A DNA stretch of 64,000 nucleotides from CAZSMK01 sp964608095. GTDB lineage: Bacteria > Sumerlaeota > Sumerlaeia > MWCT01 > JAGHBZ01. Shown here piece by piece: positions 1 to 8,302 of this stretch; position 1 is the stretch's first letter, and each line of letters begins with the position of its first letter. The notes beneath the pieces are model-generated. The model saw only the letters and a list, made by a program, of their open reading frames with translations. It ran no database searches and had not been told where the DNA came from. The stretch covers positions 85,856-149,855 of the forward strand of contig CAZSMK010000026.1 in the NCBI GenBank assembly GCA_964608095.1. Direction: 5' to 3'. The position numbers and the translations under genes were made by a program.

Positions 1-1
1 C

Positions 2-985
2 TTGATCTCCTCCCTACCGCTCGTACTCTCCACGACTGAGCGGGTGTGTGCGTCGGTGAATGTGGCGTCGACATCAGCGGGTATACATGTGGATGCAGTG
101 CGCCGAATGGCGGAGATTATTCTCGACACGGCGTCACGCACCGCAGACCACGATGGATTCGGGGCAGCCAAGCTCATGCTCTTTGCAAATATTCCACCGG
201 ATAATCCGTTTATGGCAGGGGCGTATCTCGGAAGCGGTGAGCCGGAATTCGTAGTCAACATCGGCGTATCTGGCCCGGGCGTGATAAAACGAGCCCTCGA
301 GGTAAAATTGAAACATCAAAAAATGACCTTTACCGAGATTGCCGAGGAAATAAAAACAACTGCATTCAGGGTCACGCGGGTGGGCGAACTTATCGGCAAA
401 GAAGTTGCCCGCGAACTGGGGGTCGAGTTCGGCATTGTCGATCTTTCTCTTGCACCGACTCCGCGTGTTCGCGACAGCGTCGGTGAGATTCTCCAGGTGA
501 TGGGACTCGAGTCCATAGGCGCACCGGGTTCTACCGCAGCAATTGCCCTGCTCAACGATGCGGTAAAAAAGGGCGGGTTGTTCGCCTCTTCATCTGTTGG
601 TGGTCTTTCCGGCGCATTTATTCCCGTTGCCGAGGATGCCGCACTCTCCCAAGCCTCAGGTAACGGCGACCTGAGACTTGAAAAACTCGAGGCAATGACA
701 AGCGTCTGCTCTGTCGGTTTGGATATGATAGGAATTCCGGGCGATACGGACGTGGATACCCTTGCCGCCCTCATTCTCGACGAGATGGCGATAGGCGTGG
801 TGAACAATAAGACGACCTCTTGCAGATTGATTCCTGTTCCCGGGAAGAACCCAGGCGATAAAGCCGTGTTCGGCGGCCTCTTTGGTGAATGTTACGTGAT
901 GCCGGTACATCGAGCAGGAAAATCGAGCGGCTTCGTCTGCTTTGGCGGCAGAATCCCCGCACCGCTCAGGAGTCTCAAAAATTAA
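2..985 (+). CDS. UPF0210 / DUF711 (PFL) family protein, 5' partial
   Basis: This is the C-terminal part of a UPF0210 (DUF711) family protein. The reading frame is open to the left edge of the window, so the true start lies outside it. Full members are about 450 residues, so roughly 120 residues are missing. The first visible stretch already matches the family (TERVCASVNV near residues 12-21). The family-typical glycine-rich blocks follow: IGVSGPGV at about 87-94 and GLSGAFIPVAED at about 201-212. The family is related to anaerobic pyruvate formate-lyase-like folds by annotation only; its biochemical role is not established. No membrane segment or signal is visible. The gene ends about 315 bases before the next one on the same strand, so co-transcription is doubtful. 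The family call is confident; the function is unknown. Confidence 0.88.
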   Translation: MISSLPLVLSTTERVCASVNVASTSAGIHVDAVRRMAEIILDTASRTADHDGFGAAKLMLFANIPPDNPFMAGAYLGSGEPEFVVNIGVSGPGVIKRALEVKLKHQKMTFTEIAEEIKTTAFRVTRVGELIGKEVARELGVEFGIVDLSLAPTPRVRDSVGEILQVMGLESIGAPGSTAAIALLNDAVKKGGLFASSSVGGLSGAFIPVAEDAALSQASGNGDLRLEKLEAMTSVCSVGLDMIGIPGDTDVDTLAALILDEMAIGVVNNKTTSCRLIPVPGKNPGDKAVFGGLFGECYVMPVHRAGKSSGFVCFGGRIPAPLRSLKN

Positions 986-1300
986 TCTGAATCCTGAATC
1001 CCGAATTTCTTTGCAAAAGAACATGGTGTTAAGGTATACTATTTTTTAGTATAATGGTTTCTTAAAAAAACAGGGTTAAATTTTTTTCGCATCATTAATT
1101 GGGGGAAATAAAAAGGTGTTTTCAGGTTCTTTGATAGGTGAGAACATAGCGTAACATCAATTAAATTATTCTTTTCTCCCGATTACGCTTGCCAATTTTA
1201 CTCTAAAACGATACTATTATTCCAATTTACTGATTAACCCTCACAAACATTTCAAAAAAATCAACGGTTAGTTCTGATAATTTACTTAAGAGGTATAGGT
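986..1300. other. intergenic gap with AT-rich hairpin
   Basis: No gene is visible in these 315 A+T-rich bases. A perfect 7-bp inverted repeat (TATACTA / TAGTATA) around five T residues lies at 1035-1053, about 50 bases after the UPF0210 stop. It could be a weak terminator, but the stem is only A/T-rich. The next gene has a modest ribosome binding site just before its start. Confidence 0.4.
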
Positions 1301-3166
1301 ATGACGAACCAGATTACATACGAAGGTCCGTTTGGACCGAATATCCGTATAGGAATGCTCCAGAAGCAGGACGAGATACAATTCAGCCTGATCGGCACAT
1401 ATAAAATCGTTACAAAAGAGGGCAAGACACTCAAGACATTTGACGATAAAAGCGGCATATTGCAATGTACTGTTGTTCAGAGTCAACCCGCGCAGCTCAA
1501 ATGGCGAATAGTCATAGCCCGCTTACGTGACCACGAAACCGCCCTTGTCCGCGCTGAAGTGACTGAACGAACCCTTGCCATCAATCATACCGAGATACTG
1601 GAAGTGGGTAGCGAGGTGGTTACAACAACGGGAAGGAGATTTGATGCCCGTGGGTTCTGGTTATGTACAGAACCTTTCTCGAGCATAGAAGAAGCACGCG
1701 AGGCGCGCTCTAAACTACCCGACTCGAGCCGATACGATATCTTGCCTGTGCGCATGAATCCCTCTTCGGGAACGCTCAAGCTGACCAGCGAAAGCAACGG
1801 GGAAAGTCTCGAAGTTAACGACAGCATCGAGCTGATACCGAAAGATGCGACTGACTCCCGGGTGGTTCTCCACGACGTGATAGTTGGCATTTCGTATCAC
1901 TGGCGTCATAAAGAGCGCCAGAAGCTACGCGGCAATCTCAGGATTATTATAGATAACGAGGGCAAACTGACCGCCATAAATATTCTCCCCCTCGAGGTTT
2001 ATCTCGTCAGCGTGAACTCATCGGAGATGATGTCGGCATGCCACGACGAATTTCTCAAGGCACAAACCATTGCGGCTCGTAATATCGTTCTTGCCAATAT
2101 GCACAAGCACCATTATGCCGATGATTTCGACCTCTGTGCCGACGATCATTGTCAATGCTACAGGGGTTCGTCCCGCGAGACCGAGAAATCCAGAAAAGCC
2201 GTACTGTCTACCCTGAGTGAGGTACTGGTGTCCGGGCACGAGCTGTGCGATACGCGCTACAGCAAGATGTGCGGCGGATTGACCGCGGACTTCGATCGCG
2301 TCTGGTACGGCGAACCGATCGAGTACCTCGTAGGTAAGTTCGACGGCGATCCTGACTCCGAAGATATCCACTTCTACCCCGCGGATACCGAACCTGCAGC
2401 ACTAAAATTTATCGAGTCCTCGCCGGATGTGTACTGTAACACTACCAGAGGGCGGATATCCCAGTCATTGAAATATTCCGCACCCTATTTTCGCTGGAAT
2501 ATAACCTATAGCCGACAGGAACTTGAAAAACTCATCAACCGATTTCCAGAATATCGGGTCGGCGAGTTTCTGGATTTCGAGCCGTTGAGCCGCTCGCCTT
2601 CCGGCAGGTTGGAATATATCCTCATCAAGGGAACAGGCGGCGAAGTAATTATCGGAAAAGAGTTCGAGATTCGGCGCGTTCTTTCTCCTACGTTTCTGTA
2701 CAGCGCGTGTTTTATATGGGACATCCAGCGCAACAACGGCAAAGTGGAATCAGTTACGCTCCATGGCGCCGGCTGGGGACACGGCGTCGGGTTATGCCAG
2801 ATCGGCGCCGCCATGATGGCGCAACGCGGAAAAAAATACGAGGAGATTCTCGCTCACTATTATCCACAGACCTCTCGTGCAACTATTTATGAGGAAAAAT
2901 ATACCCGAAAATCGTTGAAAGAGCAGCTGGGTGAAACTGATTTCCGTCCCGGCGATGCCTGCTACGAATTCTTCAACTGCTATGCCGTGGCGCAATGTCC
3001 GATTCATCTCAAGAACATCCGCCTCGAAGCAAGAAAAGAAAACGATGAGTTCGTATTCGAACCTGTAAACGCCCCGGACATCAACCTGAAAAAGATGAAG
3101 ATCGAATGCGATTTTCTGGACTTCGAGGAGAGCAGCGCAAGACCCAAAAAAGGCACCACCGGTTAA
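1301..3166 (+). CDS. SpoIID/LytB domain protein
   Basis: This 621-residue protein carries a SpoIID/LytB domain, a fold that in sporulating Firmicutes acts as a lytic transglycosylase on denuded peptidoglycan. Diagnostic segments are LPLEVYLVSV (229-238), SSEMM (240-244), a KAQTIAARN helix (253-261), Cys279/Cys284/Cys286 in a CADDHCQC cluster where SpoIID binds zinc, and HGAGWGHGVG (488-497), the signature close to the domain end. In SpoIID the motif around 321-330 is normally SGG; here it is KMCGGL. The first 190 residues match nothing I recognise and contain no signal peptide, which is odd for a wall-active enzyme. The last ~110 residues are also unassigned and cysteine-containing. Outside sporulating bacteria such proteins are linked to cell wall or polysaccharide remodelling. 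The domain is certain; substrate and location are not. Confidence 0.85.
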   Translation: MTNQITYEGPFGPNIRIGMLQKQDEIQFSLIGTYKIVTKEGKTLKTFDDKSGILQCTVVQSQPAQLKWRIVIARLRDHETALVRAEVTERTLAINHTEILEVGSEVVTTTGRRFDARGFWLCTEPFSSIEEAREARSKLPDSSRYDILPVRMNPSSGTLKLTSESNGESLEVNDSIELIPKDATDSRVVLHDVIVGISYHWRHKERQKLRGNLRIIIDNEGKLTAINILPLEVYLVSVNSSEMMSACHDEFLKAQTIAARNIVLANMHKHHYADDFDLCADDHCQCYRGSSRETEKSRKAVLSTLSEVLVSGHELCDTRYSKMCGGLTADFDRVWYGEPIEYLVGKFDGDPDSEDIHFYPADTEPAALKFIESSPDVYCNTTRGRISQSLKYSAPYFRWNITYSRQELEKLINRFPEYRVGEFLDFEPLSRSPSGRLEYILIKGTGGEVIIGKEFEIRRVLSPTFLYSACFIWDIQRNNGKVESVTLHGAGWGHGVGLCQIGAAMMAQRGKKYEEILAHYYPQTSRATIYEEKYTRKSLKEQLGETDFRPGDACYEFFNCYAVAQCPIHLKNIRLEARKENDEFVFEPVNAPDINLKKMKIECDFLDFEESSARPKKGTTG

Positions 3167-3324
3167 TTACCAGATTCTCTGAAACACCCTTTTGAATATC
3201 TTTTCTCAGAAGCAGGATTCATCTTGGTAGTTAAAATGAAGTGACCACGCAGGGACATCACACATCTATTTCTGAAAATATCTCTTAATCTTATTAGAAT
3301 CCGAGGTCAACGATCTGAGAAAAG

Positions 3325-4583
3325 CCGGGTGCATGAAGATTTTTTATATATGCCCGCTAATTATTCTACTTGTTGTATTCGTGTCGATTCGCGTTATTCG
3401 CGGGTGAATAAATCTTTTCTCTTGCCCGCTAATTACGCTAATTACGCCAATTTTTTTTATTCGTGCCTATTCGCGTTATTCGCGGGTGCATAATTTTTTT
3501 TGCCCGCTAATCAATCTAATAGCTTCTTTTCAAAAATTACACGTTCCCATTCCAGCTGCGGGTAATGCCCAAAGTTTACCAACAAACCGAGTTTAACACC
3601 TGCAGCATTCAGGTAATTTATTACTTGTCCGCGATGTTCATCAACAAGTTTTGAAACGGCTTTAATTTCCACAATGATGTTACCGTAACAAACAAAATCT
3701 GCTTTATACATCTGTCTCAATCTATGATCACGATACGATATGAAAAGTTCTTTTTGTGCTTCATAGGGAATGCCTTGATAATCAAATTCAATTTGAAGAC
3801 ATTCCTGATATACAGGTTCAAGAAAGCCACATCCTTTATTGTTATAGACCTCGAAACAAGCACCTATGATTTTGTAACATTCATCCTTATAGAGCAAATC
3901 CATATGCTGTTCACCATGTACGATATTATTTAATGTTAATTAGTATTTTTAATCGCGTTATTCGCGGGTGAATAAATCTTTTCTCTTGCCCGCTAATTAC
4001 GCTAATTCACGCCAATTTTTTTTATTCGTGTCTATTCGCGTTATTCGCGGGTGAATAAAGATTTTTTATATATGCCCGCTAATTACGCTAATTACACTAA
4101 TATTTTTTTTGCCCGCTAATTCACGCTAATTCACCCTAATTTTTTTTATTCGTGTCTATTCGCGTTATTCGCGGGCGAATAAATCTTTTCTCTTGCCCGC
4201 TAATCAAACTAATAATTTAAATTTTTAATCAGCGCCTATTCGCGTTATTCGTGGGTACATAATTTTTTTTCCCGCTAATTACGCTAATTACGCTAATTTT
4301 TTTATTCGTGTCGATTCGCGTTATTCGCGGGTGCATGAAGATTTTTTATATATGCCCGCTAATTCACGCCAATTTTTTTTATTCGTGTCGATTCGCGTTA
4401 TTCGCGGGTGAATAAATCTTTTCTCTTGCCCGCTAATTACGCTAATTCACGCTAATTTCTTTTTCGCGCCTATTCGCGTTATTCGCGGGTGCATAATTTT
4501 TTTTGCCCGCTAATTACGCTAATTACGCTAATTTTTTTTATTCGTGTCTATTCGCGTTATTCGCGGGTGCATAAATCTTTTAA
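3325..4583. repeat. array of imperfect hairpin repeats (TTCGCG type)
   Basis: The array holds eleven left arms (consensus GCCCGCTAATTACGCTAATT; starts at 3352, 3424, 3502, 3988, 4074, 4111, 4195, 4271, 4354, 4428 and 4505) and ten right arms (consensus ATTCGCGTTATTCGCGGGTG; starts at 3387, 3469, 3951, 4034, 4158, 4238, 4314, 4391, 4472 and 4550). The right arm is the imperfect reverse complement of the left, with mismatches at a regular 3-4 base spacing, so each unit can fold into a long hairpin with a T-rich loop. In the cleanest part (4195-4580) the period is about 74-83 bases. Units are joined by three recurring spacers: GAATAAATCTTTTCTCTT, GCATGAAGATTTTTTATATA and a GCATAA-plus-T-run type. 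One unit has a gene in its loop (3511-3903). Confidence 0.9.
3511..3903 (-). CDS. GxxExxY protein (PD-(D/E)XK nuclease-like)
   Basis: This 130-residue protein is a full-length member of the GxxExxY family. The naming motif is G26-F-L-E29-P-V-Y32. The later segment Asp69 ... Glu79-Ile-Lys81, followed by Gln93 and Tyr97, fits the D...ExK core of PD-(D/E)XK nucleases, to which this family is assigned; the activity has not been demonstrated as far as I know. The gene lies wholly inside the hairpin-repeat array. Its stop codon falls in a variant left arm (3502-3520), and about 50 bases upstream of its start is a right arm (3951-3970), so it occupies the loop position of one repeat unit. The ribosome binding site is weak. 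The start at 3903 gives the usual family length and N-terminus. It has no operon partner. Confidence 0.9.
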   Translation of the reverse strand: MDLLYKDECYKIIGACFEVYNNKGCGFLEPVYQECLQIEFDYQGIPYEAQKELFISYRDHRLRQMYKADFVCYGNIIVEIKAVSKLVDEHRGQVINYLNAAGVKLGLLVNFGHYPQLEWERVIFEKKLLD

Positions 4584-4625
4584 TCTCGTGTGTATACTTG
4601 CATAGAGTACTTTGAGGGAAGTAAA

Positions 4626-5645
4626 TCAGAAATGGCGGAAGGTGGTGTCGGTAACGTCGATTCTGTTCTCTTTCGCATCGACGAAGAGCAGTTCATTGGA
4701 TGTCGTTACAAGCCCGATTTGACTGACACGGGTTTCAGGGCAGTGGCGCCGAAAAAGGTTGCTTACCTCAACCGGATCAGCTGATGTGGTGAAGAGCAGT
4801 TCATAGTCCTCGCCGCCGAAAAGTGCATAGTCCATCGCTTGTTTTCCTTGTTCCCGGCAATACTGCTCGAGCTCGTTCGATATGGGAAGGTTCTGAACAA
4901 AGACCTTGATCCCCACCGTGCTGAACCGCTTGATCAATCCCAGCTCGTTATGCACGCCGTCGCTTATATCAATCATCGCAGGATCAGTGAGGTGTGTGAC
5001 TATGGCTCTGCCTTCTGAAATCCGCGCCACAGGCATAAGGTGACGATGTACAAGATATGTTTCGACAGCTCCAGCGCCATAATTTATTTTACTCTGTAAG
5101 ATTTTAAGGCCTGCCGCGGAGTCCCCGACAGTACCGGTGACATAGACATGGTGCCCGGGTTTTGCGGCGCTTCGTAACGGAAGAGGCTCGGATTTCGGTT
5201 TTTTTCCTACAAGCATGACCGTAATCACCAGTCGCTCGCTCCTGACCGTGTCGCCGTTTACGAGCGCCACTTTGTACGTTTCTCCCTCGTCTACCAATCC
5301 ACGATAGATGTCTTCAACGATCGCGATCGCCATATGTTTCGGTGCAGCCAGAGAAACCAGATAAAACTCGGGTATCCCGCCCATAGCGGCGATATCGCTC
5401 AGATTGACTGCAAGAGATTTCCTCCCCAGCTTATAGGGATCAAAATCGTTGACAAGAAAATGCGTCCCCTCGACGAGGGTATCGAGTGTGAGGAGGACGT
5501 AATCGGAGGCGTCGGGTGCGGGATCGATAACGGCGGTATCATCACCGAATCCAAGCGCAACTCGCTTATCATCGAGGGGGTAAAATTTCTTCAATCGGTC
5601 AAGCAATCCCCATTCGCCAATATCGGAGAGATTCTTTTCGCTCAT
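4626..5645 (-). CDS. thiL: thiamine-monophosphate kinase ThiL
   Basis: ThiL phosphorylates thiamine monophosphate to the active cofactor thiamine diphosphate with ATP, the last step of thiamine synthesis. The 339-residue protein shows the family landmarks in order: N-terminal GFGDDTAVI, the Asp-rich LLTLDTLVEGTHF, KSLAVNLSDIAAMGG, VNGDTVRSERLVITV, AMIDISDG and ALFGGEDYELLF. The acidic residues in these motifs bind Mg-ATP in AIR synthase/ThiL enzymes. It is the last gene of a thiE-thiC-thiL operon, six bases after the thiC stop. Its 3' end is about 40 bases from the hairpin-repeat array, so the array is on its downstream side. Length is normal. Confidence 0.97.
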   Translation of the reverse strand: MSEKNLSDIGEWGLLDRLKKFYPLDDKRVALGFGDDTAVIDPAPDASDYVLLTLDTLVEGTHFLVNDFDPYKLGRKSLAVNLSDIAAMGGIPEFYLVSLAAPKHMAIAIVEDIYRGLVDEGETYKVALVNGDTVRSERLVITVMLVGKKPKSEPLPLRSAAKPGHHVYVTGTVGDSAAGLKILQSKINYGAGAVETYLVHRHLMPVARISEGRAIVTHLTDPAMIDISDGVHNELGLIKRFSTVGIKVFVQNLPISNELEQYCREQGKQAMDYALFGGEDYELLFTTSADPVEVSNLFRRHCPETRVSQIGLVTTSNELLFVDAKENRIDVTDTTFRHF

Positions 5646-5651
5646 AGGCTC

Positions 5652-6953
5652 TTAATCTAATTCGTTAGAGATTTTTATTTTTTCCTGCGGTTTCGCCGCC
5701 TTCATGGAACAGAGGTCGCCACACATCGTACACACATCGGTAGAATGAGGAACACGCGCGTTACGATACTCGCGAGCACGCTCAGGGTCCATGGCGAGAG
5801 AGAAGATCTTTTCCCAATCGCGCTCAGCACGTGCGCGAGATATTGCATCGTCCCACTCGCGTGCACCCCGGTAGCCTTTCTCGATGTCTCCTATGTGAGC
5901 CGCTATCTTTGACGCAATCACGCCCAGCCGTACGTCTTCAACGGTCGGAAGGCGGAGGTGTTCGGCAGGTGTGACGTAACAGAGAAAATCCGCGCCTGCC
6001 TGTGCCGCAACCGCACCGCCGACCGCACCTACGATATAATCGTAGCCGGGAGCGACATCCGTGCAAAGAGGACCGAGGACATAGAATGGGGCGCCTTTAC
6101 ACACTTTTTTCTCGATAAGGACATTCGCGGCAACCTCGCCGAGAGGAACGTGACCGGGTCCCTCGATCATAACCTGCACGCCTGCATCCACGGCGCGGTC
6201 CCGCAACTCGCTGATTACGACGAGTTCATCGATCTGGATCGAGTCGGTTGCGTCGTGAATGCAGCCGGGTCGCAGTCCGTCACCGAGACTGAACGTCACA
6301 TCATATTCCCGGACGATGTCGATGATTTCGTCGTACGCGGTATAGAAAGGATTTTCCTCGCCATGAGTCCGCATCCAGCGAATGATAAACGAGCCGCCAC
6401 GACTGACCACGTCCATGATGCGCGACTTGCGCTCGATCTTTTCCAGCGCACGAAGCGTGACTCCGCTATGTATGGTGATAAAATCCACACCGGACTCGGC
6501 TTGACGCCTTATCACGTCCAGAATATGGTCATGCGTCATATCCTCTATCGCTTTGCCCGCGCGGAGCAGCTCGATTGCCACCTGGTAGATAGGCACCGTT
6601 CCTACCGGCACCGCCGACTCTTTTATCACCTTTTTCCTGATAATATCCAGATTCCCACCGATGCTGAGGTCCATAACCGTATCCGTACCGGCTTCAATAG
6701 CGGTGTCGAGTTTCTTCAGTTCTTCAACCAGATTGCAGTAATCGGGCGATGTCCCGATATTTGCATTCACTTTGGTGGCAAGACGCTCGCCTATACCGAT
6801 CGGTTCAATATCGTGCCGAATATTTTTAGGAATAACCACTCTTCCCCGTGCGATAAGGTCCCTGAGTTCCTCCGGCGAAATCTGTTCCTTTTCAGCGACT
6901 TTTTGCATCTCAGGCGTAATTGTACCCTGTATGGCTGACTCCAGTTGTGTCAT
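5652..6953 (-). CDS. thiC: phosphomethylpyrimidine synthase ThiC
   Basis: ThiC converts aminoimidazole ribotide to hydroxymethylpyrimidine phosphate by radical SAM chemistry. The 433-residue protein is the short form, without the N-terminal extension of the E. coli type (about 630 residues). Recognisable blocks are the TIHSGVTLRALE and SRGGSFIIRWM segments, SLGDGLRPGCIHDATDS, MIEGPGHVPL, YVLGPLCTDVAPGYD and CYVTPAEHL. The C-terminal iron-sulfur motif reads CTMCGDLC, i.e. CX2CX3C, one residue shorter than the CX2CX4C of E. coli ThiC. A paralogue, 5-hydroxybenzimidazole synthase (BzaF type), is similar in length and sequence and is the main alternative; the flanking thiE and thiL favour ThiC. 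No TPP riboswitch could be found upstream of the operon. Confidence 0.93.
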   Translation of the reverse strand: MTQLESAIQGTITPEMQKVAEKEQISPEELRDLIARGRVVIPKNIRHDIEPIGIGERLATKVNANIGTSPDYCNLVEELKKLDTAIEAGTDTVMDLSIGGNLDIIRKKVIKESAVPVGTVPIYQVAIELLRAGKAIEDMTHDHILDVIRRQAESGVDFITIHSGVTLRALEKIERKSRIMDVVSRGGSFIIRWMRTHGEENPFYTAYDEIIDIVREYDVTFSLGDGLRPGCIHDATDSIQIDELVVISELRDRAVDAGVQVMIEGPGHVPLGEVAANVLIEKKVCKGAPFYVLGPLCTDVAPGYDYIVGAVGGAVAAQAGADFLCYVTPAEHLRLPTVEDVRLGVIASKIAAHIGDIEKGYRGAREWDDAISRARAERDWEKIFSLAMDPERAREYRNARVPHSTDVCTMCGDLCSMKAAKPQEKIKISNELD

Positions 6954-6988
6954 CTATCCCTCACCTTCTCGTTTACTTTTAAGATAGT

Positions 6989-7639
6989 TCAAGATTTATG
7001 TGCATTAAGGATTATGTCGTTGAGATTACGTGTAGCAGCAACGATATCAGTCGAGGTCATCACCGCTGAAAGCACTCCTATCAATTTCACGCCTTTTTCG
7101 AGCACCTTGTAAATATTGTCGGGAGTAATACCACCGGTGGCAACCATCGGGAAGTTGAGATTCTCCATCGCCCACTCGAGAATGGGAACCCCGAGCGTGG
7201 GGTACTCGGTCTCCTTATCGGTGCGAAAAATCGGGCCTATGGTCACATAGTCTACATCCCGTGTGCCCACGCCTTTAAGCATCTGGAAAAAATCATGCGT
7301 GCTTAAGCCGATAATTTTATCCTTGCCCATGATTTCGCGGGCTATATCAATGGGCATATCGTTCTGACCAAGGTGCACTCCATCAGCATCGATCTCCCGC
7401 GCTAAATAGGGATTCCTCTCTATAATGAGAAGTCCGTTGAACTCCCCTATTATTCCCTTGAGCCGTTTCCCTATAAGGAGAAGATCATCAAAAGGCGTCA
7501 CTCTATCCCTTATCTGGATAATGCGTGCACCACCGACAAGCACCGCTTGAATCGTTTCCTCGTAGCTACGTCCACCGGCAAGGTTGATGTCGGTTATTAC
7601 GTATAACCCCGGCTTCGATAATAACTCCTTGTTTGTCAT
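6989..7639 (-). CDS. thiE: thiamine-phosphate synthase ThiE
   Basis: ThiE joins hydroxymethylpyrimidine pyrophosphate and thiazole phosphate to give thiamine monophosphate, a (beta/alpha)8 barrel enzyme. The 216-residue protein contains LYVITD at the start, ARIIQIRDR, ADGVHLGQNDM, GLSTHDFFQ, YVTIGPIF and ATGGITPDN. The segment usually reading INDRVDLA is IIERNPYLA here, and the PIFPTxTK loop reads PIFRTDKE, so it is a divergent member. The Asp in the former motif binds magnesium in characterised enzymes. The gene leads the operon; thiC follows after 35 bases and thiL after that. No thiD, thiG or thiamine transport gene lies within the window. TenI, a regulator or isomerase paralogue, is the alternative, but the operon supports ThiE. 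Confidence 0.9.
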   Translation of the reverse strand: MTNKELLSKPGLYVITDINLAGGRSYEETIQAVLVGGARIIQIRDRVTPFDDLLLIGKRLKGIIGEFNGLLIIERNPYLAREIDADGVHLGQNDMPIDIAREIMGKDKIIGLSTHDFFQMLKGVGTRDVDYVTIGPIFRTDKETEYPTLGVPILEWAMENLNFPMVATGGITPDNIYKVLEKGVKLIGVLSAVMTSTDIVAATRNLNDIILNAHKS

Positions 7640-8061
7640 CTGATAGTTATTCCCAATTCTATTTCGTACTTACCTGTAAACCGTACACAAGGGAACGGCT
7701 GTCTGTAACATGAGTAAGAAGTGGTCTTTATTCACTGATTTTCAGAGAAAAACACCTATAACCTTAAAGAAGAACAGCGCTTCCCTGAAGAAATTCTAAG
7801 AGCCTCTTCTGATAACCTCTAAATATTTATTTTCTCTCTTGTTTGGAGGAAAAGTCAAGAATGATGGGATTAAGGAGAATAACAGAGCACTTCGCGAAAT
7901 AGGGGTTTTTTGAGGAGAATGAGCCAGTATATGTGGCGCGAGGTCTCACGCCGATACAAGGCGTAGACGCGTCTGCGCAGTCCAAGATTGAATTTCGGAT
8001 AGCCTATCTTTGATCTCGTATTTGATACCATAGAATGAATTTCGTTTTGCTCTTCCGCCGG

Positions 8062-8084
8062 GGGTCGTTCGGGCCGAACGACCC
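8062..8084. repeat. perfect palindrome, 9-bp stem
   Basis: GGGTCGTTC and GAACGACCC pair perfectly around a five-base GGGCC loop. A half copy lacking the right arm is found near 8346-8360 next to the same flanking text, so this is a repeat with one decayed copy rather than a terminator (no T-run follows on either strand). Confidence 0.7.
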
Positions 8085-8218
8085 TACTCGGCATTGAATA
8101 AAAATAGATTAGTGTAGATAAGTGAAAATCCGTGGTTCGATCATTGTTTTAAAGATTTTTTATCCGGTTTTTTCGCACAAAGGGAAAAATCTTTGGGTGT
8201 CGGATCATTTATATATAT

Positions 8219-8302
8219 CAGCCTTTCAGGCTGAGGCTTGTGGGGGGAACGTGACCCAGGGCGAATGCCCGCCACGGCGCGTCTACGATTCGCTAAAGCG
8301 AA
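8219..8302. repeat. triple-hairpin repeat element
   Basis: Three small stem-loops follow one another. CAGCCT/AGGCTG lies at 8219-8233 with a TTC loop, GGGC/GCCC at 8259-8270 with a GAAT loop, and TTCGCT/AGCGAA at 8289-8302 with an AA loop. The text between them (CAGCCTTTCAGGCTG, then CCAGGGCGAATGCCC) resembles multi-hairpin intergenic repeats I have seen in other bacterial genomes, often as many scattered copies; I do not know a formal name. It is followed by the sequence shared with the 8019-8090 segment. Function unknown; it could be a relic of a REP-like or IS200/IS605-mobilised element. Confidence 0.55.

Noticed and set aside
1301..3166. Evidence for sporulation
   Set aside because: SpoIID-like and SpoVG proteins occur in many non-sporulating bacteria, and no other sporulation genes are in the window.
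3325..4583. CRISPR array
   Set aside because: The repeats are themselves palindromic over their whole length and the spacers belong to three recurring classes, so there are no unique spacers; no cas genes are near.
5958..6938. 326-residue open frame antisense to thiC
   Set aside because: It lies within thiC on the other strand, has no ribosome binding site, and its translation resembles no protein.
7640..7900. TPP riboswitch ahead of thiE
   Set aside because: The expected thi-box core (CTGAGA and the conserved ACCTGATCTGGATAATGCC-like block, read on the minus strand) is not present.
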